A stretch of DNA of 64,000 nucleotides. Origin: Leifsonia psychrotolerans (GTDB lineage Bacteria; Actinomycetota; Actinomycetes; Actinomycetales; Microbacteriaceae). Below are positions 26,827 through 36,413 of this stretch, one piece after another. The stretch lies in NCBI RefSeq assembly GCF_013410665.1, contig NZ_JACCFM010000001.1, positions 2,232,001 through 2,296,000 of the forward strand, written 5' to 3'. How positions within the stretch are numbered: the first letter of the stretch is position 1; every line of letters starts with the position of its first letter. The notes under the pieces were generated by a model that was not told where the DNA came from, searched no databases, and saw only the letters and a program-made list of their open reading frames with translations. Both the position numbers and the translations under genes were made by a program.

Positions 26827-28677
26827 TTACTGCTTGAGCTGGTAGCGCAGGCTGGCCAGCTCGGCCTGCAGCGCCGGTGAGACCTTGTCGCCGAAGAGGC
26901 CGAAGTACTCTTCGGTGAGGTCGCACTCAGCCAACCAGGACTGCGGGTCGATCTCGAACAGCGCGGCGGTGGCCTCGGGGGTCAGATCGAGGCCGTCGAG
27001 GTTGAGTGCCCCCTCGGCCGGCAGCAGACCGATCGGCGTGGTGACGGCATCCGCGTCACCCTGAACCCGGCGAACAATCCATTCGATCACCCGCGAGTTT
27101 TCACCGAAACCAGGCCACAGGAAGCTGCCGTCGTCGCCCTTGCGGAACCAGTTCACCTGGAAGATCGCCGGGGCCTTCTGACCAAGCTCCTTACCGACAG
27201 CGAGCCAGTGCGACCAGTAGTCAGCCATGTTGTAGCCGCAAAACGGCAGCATGGCGAACGGATCGCGGCGCAGCTCGCCCACGGTTCCCTCGGCGGCCGC
27301 GGTCTTTTCCGACGAGATGGTGGCGCCCATGAAGACACCGTGCTTCCAACTGCGCGCCTCGGCCACGAGTGGCACGTTCGTGGCGCGGCGGCCACCGAAC
27401 AGGATGGCGTCGATCGGCACGCCGCCGGCATCCTCCCAGTCGTCGGCGATCGACGGACACTGCGCGGCAGCGACGGTGAAGCGCGAGTTCGGGTGGGCGG
27501 CGGGCCGACCGGAGTCGGGCGTCCAGTCGTTGCCCTGCCAGTCGATGAGGTGATCGGGGGCGGTCTCTGTCAGCCCCTCCCACCAGACGTCTCCGTCGTC
27601 GCGCAGCGCCACGTTCGTGAAGATCGTGTTGCCCCACAGCGTCTGCACGGCCGTCGGGTTGGTCAGTTCGCCAGTGCCCGGAGCCACGCCGAAGAAGCCG
27701 GCCTCCGGGTTGATCGCCCAGAGGCGTCCGTCGTCACCCTGGCGCAACCAGGCGATGTCGTCGCCGATGGTCTCGACGGTCCAGCCGGGAATTGTGGGGC
27801 GCAGCATGGAGAGGTTCGTCTTGCCACAGGCCGACGGAAAAGCCGCGGCGAGGTGCGAGACGGCGCCCTCGGGCGACGTGACCTTGATGAGCAGCATGTG
27901 CTCGGCCAGCCAGCCTTCATCGCGCGCCATCACCGACGCGATGCGCAGCGCAAACGTCTTCTTCGACAGCAGGGCGTTTCCGCCGTAGCCGGAACCGAAC
28001 GACCAAACCTCACGAGTCTCGGGGTATTGCACGATGTACTTGGTGTCGCTGCACGGCCATTCGACGTCATCACGACGCAGGCCCGCGGCGTCAATGAGCG
28101 GGTAGCCCACGCTGTGCACGGTGCGCACCCAGCTGGCCCCGTCTTCGATCAGCTGTTGAACGGCGGCGCCCATGCGGGTCATGATGCCCATGTTGACCAC
28201 GACGTAGGGCGAGTCGGTGATCTCAACACCGAGCTGCGAGATGGGGCCACCGAGCGGTCCCATCGAGAACGGCACGACGTACATCGTGCGACCGCGCATG
28301 CTGCCCGCGAAGACCCCGTCGAGCTCGGAACGCATGGCGACGGGATCGGCCCAGTTGTTGGTGGGGCCGGCGTCTTCTTCGTTCACCGAGCAGATGAAGG
28401 TGCGGTCCTCGACGCGCGCCACGTCGGACGGGCTCGTGCGGGCGAGAAAGCTATTGGGGCGCCATTCGGGGTTCAGCCGAATCAGCTTGCCCTCGGTGAC
28501 GAGCTGCTTGGTGAGCAGATCTGCCTCCTGCATCGACCCGTCGCACCACACGATGTCGCTGGGCTGAGTGAGCCGCGCAACCTCGTCGACCCACGCCTGC
28601 AGCTGCGGGTCGGTCGTTCCATACTTCTTGGGGGTTTCATCCCCACCGGTGTGTACGGAGAGAGCTGCGATGGTCAT
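26827..28677 (-). CDS. pckG: Phosphoenolpyruvate carboxykinase (GTP)
   Basis: Converts oxaloacetate and GTP to PEP, CO2 and GDP, the entry step of gluconeogenesis; cytoplasmic. About 616 residues, the normal GTP-PEPCK length. Signature segments are [13 protein letters not shown] (phosphate-binding loop with the reactive Cys), [11 protein letters not shown] (metal-binding Asp), [14 protein letters not shown] and the [11 protein letters not shown] guanine-side region. The frame extends upstream to 28710, but the ATG at 28677 is chosen: GAAAGG lies 8 bases before it and MTIAALS gives the usual short N-terminus. It is divergent from a RamB-type regulator, a sensible pairing for growth on acetate or glycerol. 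Confidence 0.97.
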   Translation of the reverse strand: MTIAALSVHTGGDETPKKYGTTDPQLQAWVDEVARLTQPSDIVWCDGSMQEADLLTKQLVTEGKLIRLNPEWRPNSFLARTSPSDVARVEDRTFICSVNEEDAGPTNNWADPVAMRSELDGVFAGSMRGRTMYVVPFSMGPLGGPISQLGVEITDSPYVVVNMGIMTRMGAAVQQLIEDGASWVRTVHSVGYPLIDAAGLRRDDVEWPCSDTKYIVQYPETREVWSFGSGYGGNALLSKKTFALRIASVMARDEGWLAEHMLLIKVTSPEGAVSHLAAAFPSACGKTNLSMLRPTIPGWTVETIGDDIAWLRQGDDGRLWAINPEAGFFGVAPGTGELTNPTAVQTLWGNTIFTNVALRDDGDVWWEGLTETAPDHLIDWQGNDWTPDSGRPAAHPNSRFTVAAAQCPSIADDWEDAGGVPIDAILFGGRRATNVPLVAEARSWKHGVFMGATISSEKTAAAEGTVGELRRDPFAMLPFCGYNMADYWSHWLAVGKELGQKAPAIFQVNWFRKGDDGSFLWPGFGENSRVIEWIVRRVQGDADAVTTPIGLLPAEGALNLDGLDLTPEATAALFEIDPQSWLAECDLTEEYFGLFGDKVSPALQAELASLRYQLKQ

Positions 28678-28745
28678 CTTCTGGCCTTTCGTTGTCGTTC
28701 GGGAACACACGAGATCAGTGTCAGGAGCAGTGAAACCTCATCGTG

Positions 28746-28811
28746 TTCTTCAAGAATGCGCCACAAAATCACGCGTCGACCAAGATTTAGCCGTTAAGAA
28801 GTGCGATTCTT
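28746..28811. promoter_or_regulatory. Two TTCTT/AAGAA inverted repeats in the pckG-ramB-like intergenic region
   Basis: TTCTT-C-AAGAA spans 28746-28756 and AAGAA-GTGCGA-TTCTT spans 28796-28811, both in the 150 bp between the divergent starts. They are candidate sites for the adjacent regulator. Arms of 5 bp are short and may be fortuitous. Confidence 0.35.
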
Positions 28812-28827
28812 TCGCTATTGTTAAGGA

Positions 28828-30270
28828 ATGGCTCTCCCCTCATCGGATCTCGTCACTCTTGGCCACCGCATCCGTCACTTTCGCGGTGAACGCGCACTGA
28901 CCCTCGACCAGCTGGGCGAAAGGGTGGGATTGGCCGGCAGCCAGCTGTCGTTGATCGAAAATGGGCGTCGTGAGCCGAAGCTCTCCACGCTGCAGGATGT
29001 CGCAACCGCGCTGGGCGTCGAACTCACTGACCTGCTCAGCCGGGAGGCCCCGAACACCCGCGCCGCCCTCGAGATCGAGCTCGCGCGCAGCCAGAAGAAC
29101 GCGCTGTACGGCGCCCTCGGCCTGCCCACGGTCAAGGTGACGAAGGGCACACCGACCACGGCGATCGAGTCGCTCGTCGGCCTGCACCGGGAGCTCGCCC
29201 GGCGAGCCAGCGAAGCGATTGCCACCCCCGAAGAAGCACGCCGCGCGAACACCGAGCTGCGTGAGCGGATGCGCGAACGCGGAAATTACATGCCCGAGAT
29301 CGAGGCGCTGGCCGAAGAACGGGTGCGCGCCTCCGGCCACGTCTCGGGCGCCCTCACCCACCGCGAGGTGAGCCTCATGGCCGAGCAGCTCGGCTTCGAC
29401 CTCATCTACGTGAATGATCTGCCCAATTCCACGCGGTCGGTCACCGATCTGGCCAACGGCCGCATCTACCTGCCGCCTGCCTCCATCCCGGGCGGGCACG
29501 GCCTGCGCTCGATGGCCCTGCAGGCGATGGCCCACCGCTTGCTGGGCCACGAGCGACCCGACAGTTACGCCGAGTTTCTCTGGCAACGGCTCGAGATCAA
29601 CTACTTCGCGGCATCCTGCCTCATGCCGAGGGACGCCGCCGTCAAGTTTCTGCGTGAGGCCAAGAACGCCCGCGAACTCGCGGTCGAAGACCTGCGCGAC
29701 GCCTTCGGGGTCACCCACGAGGCCGCAGCCCTGCGCCTGACGAATCTGGCCACCTCGCACCTCGACATGACGCTGCACTTTCTGCGGGTCAATGGCGACG
29801 GTGCGCTGCAGAAAGGCTACGAGAATGACGGCCTGCCGTTGCCCACCGATGTGACGGGATCGATCGAAGGTCAGTACGTCTGCAAACAGTGGAGCGCCAG
29901 AAACGCTTTCACCCACGCGAATCGCACGACCGAGTTTTACCAGTACACCGACACCCCGGCCGGCACGTACTGGTGCGCCACGCAGACTGGGTCGACGTCG
30001 GCGGGCGAGTTCTCGATCAGTGTCGGGGTGCCATTCGCGGATGCAAAATGGTTCCGCGGGCGAGAAACCACGCAACGTGCGGTCTCCCGCTGCCCCGACG
30101 AAAGCTGCTGCCGCCGACCGAAGTCTGACGTCGCGACGCGCTGGGCCGGTCAGGCCTGGCCGAGCGCACGCCTGCACTCGCATGTGCTGTCGCCGCTTCC
30201 GTCGGGAACATTCCCCGGCGTGGACGACACCGAGGTCTACGAATTTCTGGAATCGCACGCCGCGGAATAG
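28828..30270 (+). CDS. XRE-family regulator with ImmA/IrrE-like domain (RamB/ScfR type)
   Basis: A 480-residue transcription factor. The N-terminal XRE helix-turn-helix (TLDQLGERVGLAGSQLSLIENGRREPKLSTLQDVA, about residues 26-60) is followed by a coiled region, a degenerate IrrE/ImmA-like domain (about 160-300, with ...MALQAMAHRLLGHERPDSYAEFLWQRLEINYFAASCLMP) and a C-terminal DUF2083-like region with the Cys-rich CPDESCCRRP motif. The usual HEXXH is AHRLLGHE, so it is not an intact zinc protease. This layout is that of RamB of Corynebacterium and the short-chain-acyl-CoA-sensing ScfR regulators of acetate metabolism. Divergence from pckG suggests control of gluconeogenesis. The ATG follows AAGGA directly, so translation may be leaderless. 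Confidence 0.82.
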   Translation: MALPSSDLVTLGHRIRHFRGERALTLDQLGERVGLAGSQLSLIENGRREPKLSTLQDVATALGVELTDLLSREAPNTRAALEIELARSQKNALYGALGLPTVKVTKGTPTTAIESLVGLHRELARRASEAIATPEEARRANTELRERMRERGNYMPEIEALAEERVRASGHVSGALTHREVSLMAEQLGFDLIYVNDLPNSTRSVTDLANGRIYLPPASIPGGHGLRSMALQAMAHRLLGHERPDSYAEFLWQRLEINYFAASCLMPRDAAVKFLREAKNARELAVEDLRDAFGVTHEAAALRLTNLATSHLDMTLHFLRVNGDGALQKGYENDGLPLPTDVTGSIEGQYVCKQWSARNAFTHANRTTEFYQYTDTPAGTYWCATQTGSTSAGEFSISVGVPFADAKWFRGRETTQRAVSRCPDESCCRRPKSDVATRWAGQAWPSARLHSHVLSPLPSGTFPGVDDTEVYEFLESHAAE

Positions 30271-30292
30271 CGGGCACGTGGTCGGGGGGAGA

Positions 30293-30316
30293 TTAACTTT
30301 CCAAATAGAAAGTTAA
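30293..30316. promoter_or_regulatory. Perfect palindrome TTAACTTTC-N6-GAAAGTTAA (candidate operator)
   Basis: 9 bp arms (30293-30301 and 30308-30316) around CAAATA, an A/T-rich island in high-GC DNA, 47 bp before the first gene of the membrane-protein operon. The third gene of that operon encodes a winged-helix protein, the obvious candidate to bind here. The right arm runs into TAATGCTAGATT, which could contain the -10 element, so binding would block transcription. Confidence 0.65.
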
Positions 30317-30363
30317 TGCTAGATTGACAGCAATGGCGCCGGACGGACCGCGCGGGAGGGCAC

Positions 30364-31281
30364 ATGATGACCGATCACCCCCATAATGCGACGGCCGCGG
30401 CACGGCTCCTGCACAGCGGCCAGCAGATCGGTGCGCGCGTCGTGGTCTCGTTCGACCTCCGCACCCAGGCCCTCGTTCAGGCAGGCCTGGCCGCCGGAAC
30501 GTTCCTCTATATTTGGGCCGCGCTGCTCATCGCTGCGGGGCAATCGACGGATGCAGCAGGGAATGACGGGGCGCCCAGCGAGAACGGTTTCATCACCAAC
30601 CTACTTCTGCCGTTCTTCGCGCTGACCTCGCTCACGCTGGCCAGCCGGGAGCGCCTGCGTGCCACCCTGCCGAGCCGCTTCCCGTCGCTCTGGATTCTCG
30701 TTGGAATCGCATGTTGGGTCCCGTTCCTCATTGCACTCTTCGCCACGATCTTCGGAGCATCCGTCGGCTGGTGGGTCTTCCCTCTCATCGCACTCTGCGC
30801 TGCGGCACCTCCGCTCGCGCTCGCGATGTCCAGCGCGCTCAAGGCTCGCGCGAGCTCGATACACCCGATGCCCGATGGCCCGCGCGAAGCACTCAGCGGT
30901 TGGGTGATCGCCGTTACCCTCGCGATGGGCATGCTCTTCGGCCTTGCGGCGGCAACGAGCACATTCCCATGGGGCAGAACGGCCGGCTTTATATTGCTCG
31001 GAATCCTGCTGACCTACTTCCTCTTTCAGAAGGCCAGATGGGGCATCATCCATGTCGGAGCGGAGTGGGGCAGCGCACAGTGGGTGGGCTTCGCTTCGTC
31101 CTTCGGCCTCCTCGTGCTGGTGACCGTCGTGTTGGCCTGCACGCCGTTGGGTTCCCCGCTCGGCGAAGTGGTCGGCATCGTGGGCGGGGTAGCCGTGGCC
31201 GCCCCACTGGTGTTCTCGGCGTTTCGAGGATCCGTCATTCGCGAACGACCCGAGGAGTTCTGGGATGCGCCCACTGTTTAG
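30364..31281 (+). CDS. Multi-pass membrane protein, first of a tandem paralogous pair
   Basis: 305 residues. The N-terminal cytosolic ~40 residues contain the motif AARLLHSGQQIGARV...DLRTQALVQAG, shared almost word for word with the next gene, followed by about seven hydrophobic segments (roughly residues 40-290). I recognise no transporter signature. Co-localisation with a winged-helix regulator and a palindromic operator suggests a small regulated membrane system, in the way many actinobacterial 'membrane protein + PF13601 regulator' pairs are organised. ATGs at 30364 and 30367 are both possible; GGGAGGG lies just upstream. Confidence 0.75.
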   Translation: MMTDHPHNATAAARLLHSGQQIGARVVVSFDLRTQALVQAGLAAGTFLYIWAALLIAAGQSTDAAGNDGAPSENGFITNLLLPFFALTSLTLASRERLRATLPSRFPSLWILVGIACWVPFLIALFATIFGASVGWWVFPLIALCAAAPPLALAMSSALKARASSIHPMPDGPREALSGWVIAVTLAMGMLFGLAAATSTFPWGRTAGFILLGILLTYFLFQKARWGIIHVGAEWGSAQWVGFASSFGLLVLVTVVLACTPLGSPLGEVVGIVGGVAVAAPLVFSAFRGSVIRERPEEFWDAPTV

Positions 31282-31320
31282 CCGACGCTGTCACCGATTC
31301 CCTGTAGAGGACACCCGCCC

Positions 31321-32229
31321 ATGACTGAGCACCCCCTCGATGCGGCCGACGCCGCGCGGCTGCTGCACAGCGGCCAGCAGGTCGGTCAACGCGTCTACGC
31401 GACGATCGACTTCCGCACGCAAGCGCTCGTGCAAGCGGGAACCGCCCTCGCCATTTTTGTTTACGTCAGCGCCTTTCTGTTTCTGTTCGGCGGCCAGGAT
31501 GCCACTGCCGTCACGAACGCGGCGGCGGGCGGCTACTCGTTCAGCACGACCCTGCTCCTTCCGATTCTTGTTCTGAGCTTCCTGACCCTCGGTGTGCGCG
31601 ACACCCTGCGGGCCACCCTGCTCAGCCGCCATCCATCGCTGTCGATCACAGCGGGGCTCGTCGGCATCATCCCCTTCATGGTGGTCGCAGCGGCGAGCAT
31701 CTTCGGCGCGCACTATTCCTGGTGGGTGAACCCATTGGCCACCCTCTGCGCGGCGGCTCAACCTGCGACACTCGCACTTCGAAGCGCCCGGAACGCGCGC
31801 ACGCACCCCGCGCCGTCGGTCCCGGCCGGCACTCGGGTTGCGCTCAGCACACAGGCGCTCACTGTCACCGTGGCGGTCGGCGTGCTTTTCGGGTTGGCCG
31901 CGGCATCCGGCGCCTTCAGATATGGCGCGATCGTCGGCGCGTTCGTCATGGTGCTTCTGCTGGTGATGCTTGCGCTTTCCACAACCCGGTGGGGACTGTC
32001 CGCGGTCGGTGCAGAGTGGGGCCGAGCGCAGTGGCTCGGCTTCGCCGCCTCGTTTGGACTGCTCGTGGGGGTCACGGTCATTCTGGTCCGCACACCCTTC
32101 GACGCCCCGCTAATCGGAATCGCCGGCGGCCTGACCGTAGCCGCTCCCCTGGCTCTTTCAGCAATCCGGGGATCCGCGTCTCGAGAGGGATCGGAGGGAT
32201 CCCCGGATGCACCCGCGGCACAGTCTTGA
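31321..32229 (+). CDS. Multi-pass membrane protein, second of a tandem paralogous pair
   Basis: 302 residues, clearly homologous to the preceding product along its whole length: the N-terminal DAARLLHSGQQVGQRV...DFRTQALVQAG motif, the mid-protein TLRATLLSRHPSL segment and the AVGAEWGRAQWLGFAASFGLLVGVTV helix all have counterparts. About seven membrane segments. It starts 39 bp after the first copy (GAGGAC upstream of the ATG), and its last 23 bp overlap the winged-helix gene, so all three are probably one transcript. The function is unknown; it likely arose by tandem duplication. Confidence 0.75.
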   Translation: MTEHPLDAADAARLLHSGQQVGQRVYATIDFRTQALVQAGTALAIFVYVSAFLFLFGGQDATAVTNAAAGGYSFSTTLLLPILVLSFLTLGVRDTLRATLLSRHPSLSITAGLVGIIPFMVVAAASIFGAHYSWWVNPLATLCAAAQPATLALRSARNARTHPAPSVPAGTRVALSTQALTVTVAVGVLFGLAAASGAFRYGAIVGAFVMVLLLVMLALSTTRWGLSAVGAEWGRAQWLGFAASFGLLVGVTVILVRTPFDAPLIGIAGGLTVAAPLALSAIRGSASREGSEGSPDAPAAQS

Positions 32230-32509
32230 CGATGCTCTGCTCACTCCGCTGCGCTTCTCGGTGATGGCTGCCTTGGCGACGGATGCCGAGATTGACTTTG
32301 CAGCGCTGCGGGACCTGCTCGAGACCGAGGATTCCGCACTGAGCAAGGCCATCACGCACCTCAAGGCGGCAGGCTATCTCGACGTGCGGAAGGGCTACGT
32401 TTCCACCCGCCCGCGCACCTGGCTTCGGGCGACCGCGACAGGCAAGGCCGCGATGCGCATCCATGTCGCCGCGCTGCAGGCCATCGCGAACGGCGCGACA
32501 GCGTTGTGA
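32207..32509 (+). CDS. Winged-helix transcriptional regulator (PF13601-like)
   Basis: 100 residues forming a single winged-helix domain: LTPLRFSVMAALATDAEIDFAALRDLLETEDSALSKAITHLKAAGYLDVRKGY, then a wing and a C-terminal helix. The pattern (LxxxxRxxI/VMxxL...D(S/N)xLSxHLxxLExAGYV) is that of small MarR/ArsR-like 'winged helix DNA-binding domain' proteins usually encoded next to membrane proteins. It overlaps the second membrane-protein gene by 23 bp. The palindrome at 30293-30316 is a plausible target, giving autorepression of the operon. There are no sensor cysteines, so the signal may come through the membrane partners. Confidence 0.85.
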   Translation: MHPRHSLDDALLTPLRFSVMAALATDAEIDFAALRDLLETEDSALSKAITHLKAAGYLDVRKGYVSTRPRTWLRATATGKAAMRIHVAALQAIANGATAL

Positions 32510-32613
32510 GAGCTCCAAACGGAGGCTACGCGCCCCACTCTTTTTGAGGAATCTTCCCGTAGCGCGTGGGTGGTGCGGGAATAGAGTGCGGCCCGTCGCG
32601 CGTTGTATCTGCC

Positions 32614-33051
32614 ATGCCATTACAGGGAGAATATGCGCCGAGTACTGCCGAGTGGGCGCGCAAGCAGGCCGAATTATTCGAGAGTTCCGGCGGGCAGGAG
32701 GCGAACGAGCTGCGCTCCAAGCCGATCATCGTCTTAACCACCCGGGGCGCCAAGACCGGGGCACTGCGTAAAACCGCGCTGATGCGAGTGGAGCACGAGG
32801 GTCGGTACGCCGTCATCGCCTCCAAGGGAGGAACCCCCGAGAATCCGGCCTGGTACTTCAACATGGTGGCCGAGCCCCACGTTCTGCTGCAAGACGGAGA
32901 CGTCACACTCGACTATCTCGCCCACGAAACGCTCGGTGCCGAGCGGGATGAATGGTGGGCGCGGGCTGTCGCAGCGTGGCCCGACTATGCCGACTACCAG
33001 CTGAAGACCGACCGTCGGATCCCGGTCTTCCTGTTGGAGCCGCTGGCATAA
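32614..33051 (+). CDS. Deazaflavin (F420)-dependent nitroreductase family protein
   Basis: About 145 residues, the size of the Ddn/FDOR-type split-barrel family that uses cofactor F420 in Actinobacteria. Family landmarks are [18 protein letters not shown] (TxGRxSGxxRxTPL type) near the N-terminus, [18 protein letters not shown] (ASxGGxxxxPxWxxNL) in the middle and a [11 protein letters not shown] ending. The frame is open from 32566, but the ATG at 32614 (MPLQGEYAP) matches the usual short leader. Substrates are unknown for most members. It is the last conventional gene before the surface-protein island. Confidence 0.88.
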   Translation: MPLQGEYAPSTAEWARKQAELFESSGGQEANELRSKPIIVLTTRGAKTGALRKTALMRVEHEGRYAVIASKGGTPENPAWYFNMVAEPHVLLQDGDVTLDYLAHETLGAERDEWWARAVAAWPDYADYQLKTDRRIPVFLLEPLA

Positions 33052-33134
33052 GAACCGCGAACGGCCACTCCCTCTACCCCCGAATAGGTGCAGACGGGCG
33101 TTGTACTTGTAGTCTGTGGGGGCGCGGGTCGCGC

Positions 33135-33149
33135 GGGGGCACTGCTCTC
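33135..33149 (+). promoter_or_regulatory. Conserved GGGGGCAC-type leader element, surface gene A
   Basis: GGGGGCACTGCTCTC lies 34 bp before the GTG of gene A and is followed by a GCTCT...AGAGC mini-hairpin and TAGGGGGA, the ribosome-binding site. The same block recurs before genes C (39428-39442), D (42176-42191) and F (48556-48570), with a weaker form before B (GGTGGACACCGTTCCC, about 36370-36385). Confidence 0.55.
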
Positions 33150-33182
33150 AGTCATATTCAGAGCAGTAGGGGGACTTCGACG

Positions 33183-36100
33183 GTGTTCGAAACCAGTTTT
33201 ACTCAGGTACGTCCACAAGCGCCCATTCGCCGCGTCGCCGGCCGCGTCACCGCAGCAGTGACCGTTGCGCTCCTGCTCGGCACGGGCCAGCTGGTGCTCG
33301 CTGCCCCCGCTTCGGCCGCCACCGGCACCGTCGTCATCGATGGGATCACCTTCGAGGCTGACAGCGAGAGTGTCGCAGCCGGTGCCGCGGCCGTCGGCTA
33401 TGCCGGTCCTGCCAGCGTCACCATCCCAGCCAGCGTCACAATTGACGGCCAGGATTACGCCGTCACGACGATCGGAGAGGGTGCGTTCGCCGACGCAGGG
33501 CTCACCGCAGTCACCCTCCCCGCTTCCCTGACGGCAATCGGTGCGGGCGCTTTCCAGACCAACCGCCTCACCGCGCTGACCATCCCCAATGCGGTCACCG
33601 AGATCGGCGCATCCGCATTTTTCACGAACCGGCTCTCCACGCTCAGCCTCGGCAGCTCCGTCACCCACATCGGCGTGTCGGCATTCGCCTGGAATTCTCT
33701 TCGTGACGTCATCATTCCCGCCTCGGTCACCTCAATCGAAGGAAACGGCTTCGGCGAAAACTTCTCCGCCGATTACCTCGACTATCCGGATCTGGTGGCC
33801 GGGATCGGTACATCCTTCCCGCCGCAATCGTTGACGAGAGCCTCTTTTCTCGGCCTTCCGCCGACGACATTCGTCGGGTACGGCGGATATGACACTCTGA
33901 GCCTGCCGCGCGAAGAGCGCCCGTCACTCGGCATCAATGTCTGGATCAAGCACTACTCTCACTTCACCGATGCCCCGGGGAGCCCCGGATTCACGAAGCC
34001 GAAGTGGTCCGATTACATCGCGGAAGAGTTCCCGACGGTGAGCTTCGAGATGAACGGCCACGGCGCTCAGGTTCCCGAGCAGAACATAGCCCCCCAGCAG
34101 CTCGTGACCGAACCGCCCGTGCCGACAGCCGACGGATGGAATTTCACGGGCTGGTTCGACGACGCCGAGCTGCTCGTTCCGGCCAACTTCAGCAACGATT
34201 CAACCATCAACCCCACCATCTTCCATGCCGGCTGGAGGCCGGTCACGGAGTCCAGCGTCCTCGACGGATTCATCTCGGTGATCGACCCGAACGATCTGAC
34301 CGCGGGCGCCAGTGTGATCGGCTACCGAGGTAGCGCGCTCGACCTGGCGATCCCGGCCACCGTCACGATCAACGGAACGAGTTTCCCGGTCACCGCGATC
34401 GGAGACTTCGCCTTCTTTCTCAAGGGTCTGACCGCGGTCACCATTCCGGCGCAGGTCACGGTCATCAAGCAATACGCTTTCGCGGACAATCAGCTCACCT
34501 CGATTACGATCCCGACCGGCGTGACGTCAATCGGCGACCTGGCGTTTTATTTCAACCGGTTGTCTGTGGTGAGCATCCCCGACGGTGTCACCTCCATCGG
34601 CGAGGGGGTGTTCTATTACAACCGATTGACGTCTGTGACTATCCCCGACTCCGTCACCAGCATCGGCGGCAGCGCTTTTACGTTGAACCGGTTGACGAGC
34701 GTCTCGCTTGGCAACTCGGTGACAGCCATCGGCGATTACGCTTTCTCTCATAATTCGCTCGTCGAGGTCACCATTCCGGCATCCGTCATCACAATCGGAG
34801 ACAACGCTTTCGGCGACAATTTCGATATTGACTACCTCGACTACATCGAGGACGGGGACAACCAACCGACCGCGTCGGATACGCCGTCGACACTCACCCT
34901 GGTGAGATTCCTCGGCGCCCCACCCACGGAGTTCGTCGCGGCCCCGGCCACGGACGATTCCTCGCCGTCGCTCGGTTCCGAGCTGGGCCTCACGGTACGC
35001 TTCCCCATCGAATTCTCTGACACTCCTGAGACACCGGGCTATACCTCGCCCACCTGGCGTGGCTACATGGCTGCGGCGTTTGCAACGGTGAGCTTTGTGA
35101 TGGGTGGCCACGGTGCTCCGATCGCGGCTCGTATGGTCGACTACGGCACACCGACGACAGCACCGGCTGCACCGACCGCATCCGGTTTCACCTTCACCGG
35201 CTGGTTCACCGCTGCCAACCTGAAGACCCCGTTCAACTTCGGGGCACCGATCACCGCGACCACCACGGTCTACGCCGGCTGGAAGGCCAACGCCGTCACG
35301 CCGCCGGCTCCATGGAAACCGACCATGAAGCGCATCTCGGGCACCGACCGCTACGCGACCTCGGTCGCACTGTCGAAGGCCGGCTTCGCCAAGACCGCCC
35401 CGGTCGTCTACATCGCCACCGGCACCAACTACCCCGACGCCCTCGGCGCAGCCCCGGCCGCAACCAAGGAAGGCGGACCCCTGCTCCTCACCCCGCCGGC
35501 CGCACTTCCCGCCGTCGTGAAAACCGAGATCTCACGGTTGAAGCCCGGCAAGATCATCGTCGTCGGCGGCACCGCCGCCGTCTCGGACACCGTACTGGCC
35601 GAGCTGAAGCAACTCGCCCCCACCGTGAAACGTGTGGCCGGTTCCGACCGCTTCGACACCGCCCGACAGGTCGTCACGCAGGCATTTGGCAGTTCGGTCG
35701 CGTCCGCGTACCTCGCGACAGGACTGAACTACCCCGACGCACTGTCGGCATCCGCCGCAGCGGGCGCCAACGGCATCCCCGTTCTACTCGTCAACGGCGG
35801 CGCGACCAGCGCCGACACGGCAACCAAGACCCTGTTGACGAAACTCAACGTGAAGAACGTGACGGTCGTCGGCGGAAAAGCCGCCGTCTCTAACGAGATC
35901 GTCTCCTCGCTGAAGAGCATCGGAAAGGTCACCCGAATCTCAGGCACCGACCGATTCGACACCTCACAGAAAGTCAACAAAGCAGCGTTCACCACGATCA
36001 AGAGCGCCTACCTCGCCACCGGCTTCCAGTTCCCCGACGCCCTCGCCGGCGCCGCACTGGCCGGAGCGAAGGGAGCACCGCTCTACGTCGTGCAACCCAC

Positions 36101-36215
36101 CTGCATCCCCGCCGGCATCCACACCGATCTGACGTCATTCACACCGACCACGATCACCCTCATCGGCGGCACATCAGCGCTCTCAGACACCGTCCTCAAG
36201 CGAGGCCGCTGCTAA
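33183..36215 (+). CDS. Surface protein A: LRR_5 / Flg_new / CWB2
   Basis: A secreted protein of about 1010 residues. The GTG at 33183 is preferred over upstream starts because AGGGGGA lies 7 bases before it and it gives a proper signal peptide: RRVAGR, a hydrophobic stretch with VALLLGTGQLVLA, then APASA. The mature part has BspA-type leucine-rich repeats (LRR_5; '...AFxxNRLTxVTIPxxVTSIG'), one InlB/Listeria-Bacteroides repeat (Flg_new; VSFEMNGHG...FTGWF...HAGW), a second LRR_5 block, a second Flg_new repeat and three CWB2 cell-wall-binding repeats (first one RISGTDRYATSVALSK) from about 35335 to the end. It is probably held on the wall non-covalently through CWB2 and displays LRRs for adhesion. 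The ligand is unknown. Confidence 0.9.
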   Translation: MFETSFTQVRPQAPIRRVAGRVTAAVTVALLLGTGQLVLAAPASAATGTVVIDGITFEADSESVAAGAAAVGYAGPASVTIPASVTIDGQDYAVTTIGEGAFADAGLTAVTLPASLTAIGAGAFQTNRLTALTIPNAVTEIGASAFFTNRLSTLSLGSSVTHIGVSAFAWNSLRDVIIPASVTSIEGNGFGENFSADYLDYPDLVAGIGTSFPPQSLTRASFLGLPPTTFVGYGGYDTLSLPREERPSLGINVWIKHYSHFTDAPGSPGFTKPKWSDYIAEEFPTVSFEMNGHGAQVPEQNIAPQQLVTEPPVPTADGWNFTGWFDDAELLVPANFSNDSTINPTIFHAGWRPVTESSVLDGFISVIDPNDLTAGASVIGYRGSALDLAIPATVTINGTSFPVTAIGDFAFFLKGLTAVTIPAQVTVIKQYAFADNQLTSITIPTGVTSIGDLAFYFNRLSVVSIPDGVTSIGEGVFYYNRLTSVTIPDSVTSIGGSAFTLNRLTSVSLGNSVTAIGDYAFSHNSLVEVTIPASVITIGDNAFGDNFDIDYLDYIEDGDNQPTASDTPSTLTLVRFLGAPPTEFVAAPATDDSSPSLGSELGLTVRFPIEFSDTPETPGYTSPTWRGYMAAAFATVSFVMGGHGAPIAARMVDYGTPTTAPAAPTASGFTFTGWFTAANLKTPFNFGAPITATTTVYAGWKANAVTPPAPWKPTMKRISGTDRYATSVALSKAGFAKTAPVVYIATGTNYPDALGAAPAATKEGGPLLLTPPAALPAVVKTEISRLKPGKIIVVGGTAAVSDTVLAELKQLAPTVKRVAGSDRFDTARQVVTQAFGSSVASAYLATGLNYPDALSASAAAGANGIPVLLVNGGATSADTATKTLLTKLNVKNVTVVGGKAAVSNEIVSSLKSIGKVTRISGTDRFDTSQKVNKAAFTTIKSAYLATGFQFPDALAGAALAGAKGAPLYVVQPTCIPAGIHTDLTSFTPTTITLIGGTSALSDTVLKRGRC

Positions 36216-36219
36216 CACA

Positions 36220-36248
36220 TCCGCCGAGCGCGATCCTTGCGCTCGGCG
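36220..36248 (+). terminator. Hairpin terminator after surface gene A
   Basis: Perfect 11 bp stem CCGCCGAGCGC/GCGCTCGGCGG with a 7-base loop, 5 bp after the stop. It differs from the terminator shared by genes C, F and G although their CWB2-coding ends are nearly identical to A's. Confidence 0.8.
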
Positions 36249-36413
36249 GCATGCTCACGACCGTTCCGTGCGCCAGGGCATCCGCCGCGCGTTGCCTCCG
36301 ATTTTGCCCATCACACGGGGCAGGAACATCGTAAAAAACGCGCACGCCACTCCTCGGAGATAGACACGCGGTGGACACCGTTCCCACCCTCATTCAGTAA
36401 TTGGAGTTCACGA

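Noticed and set aside
32952..33182. Upstream in-frame extension of surface gene A
   Set aside because: It would overlap the nitroreductase-fold gene and place 77 residues before the signal peptide; GTG 33183 with AGGGGGA fits paralogue C.
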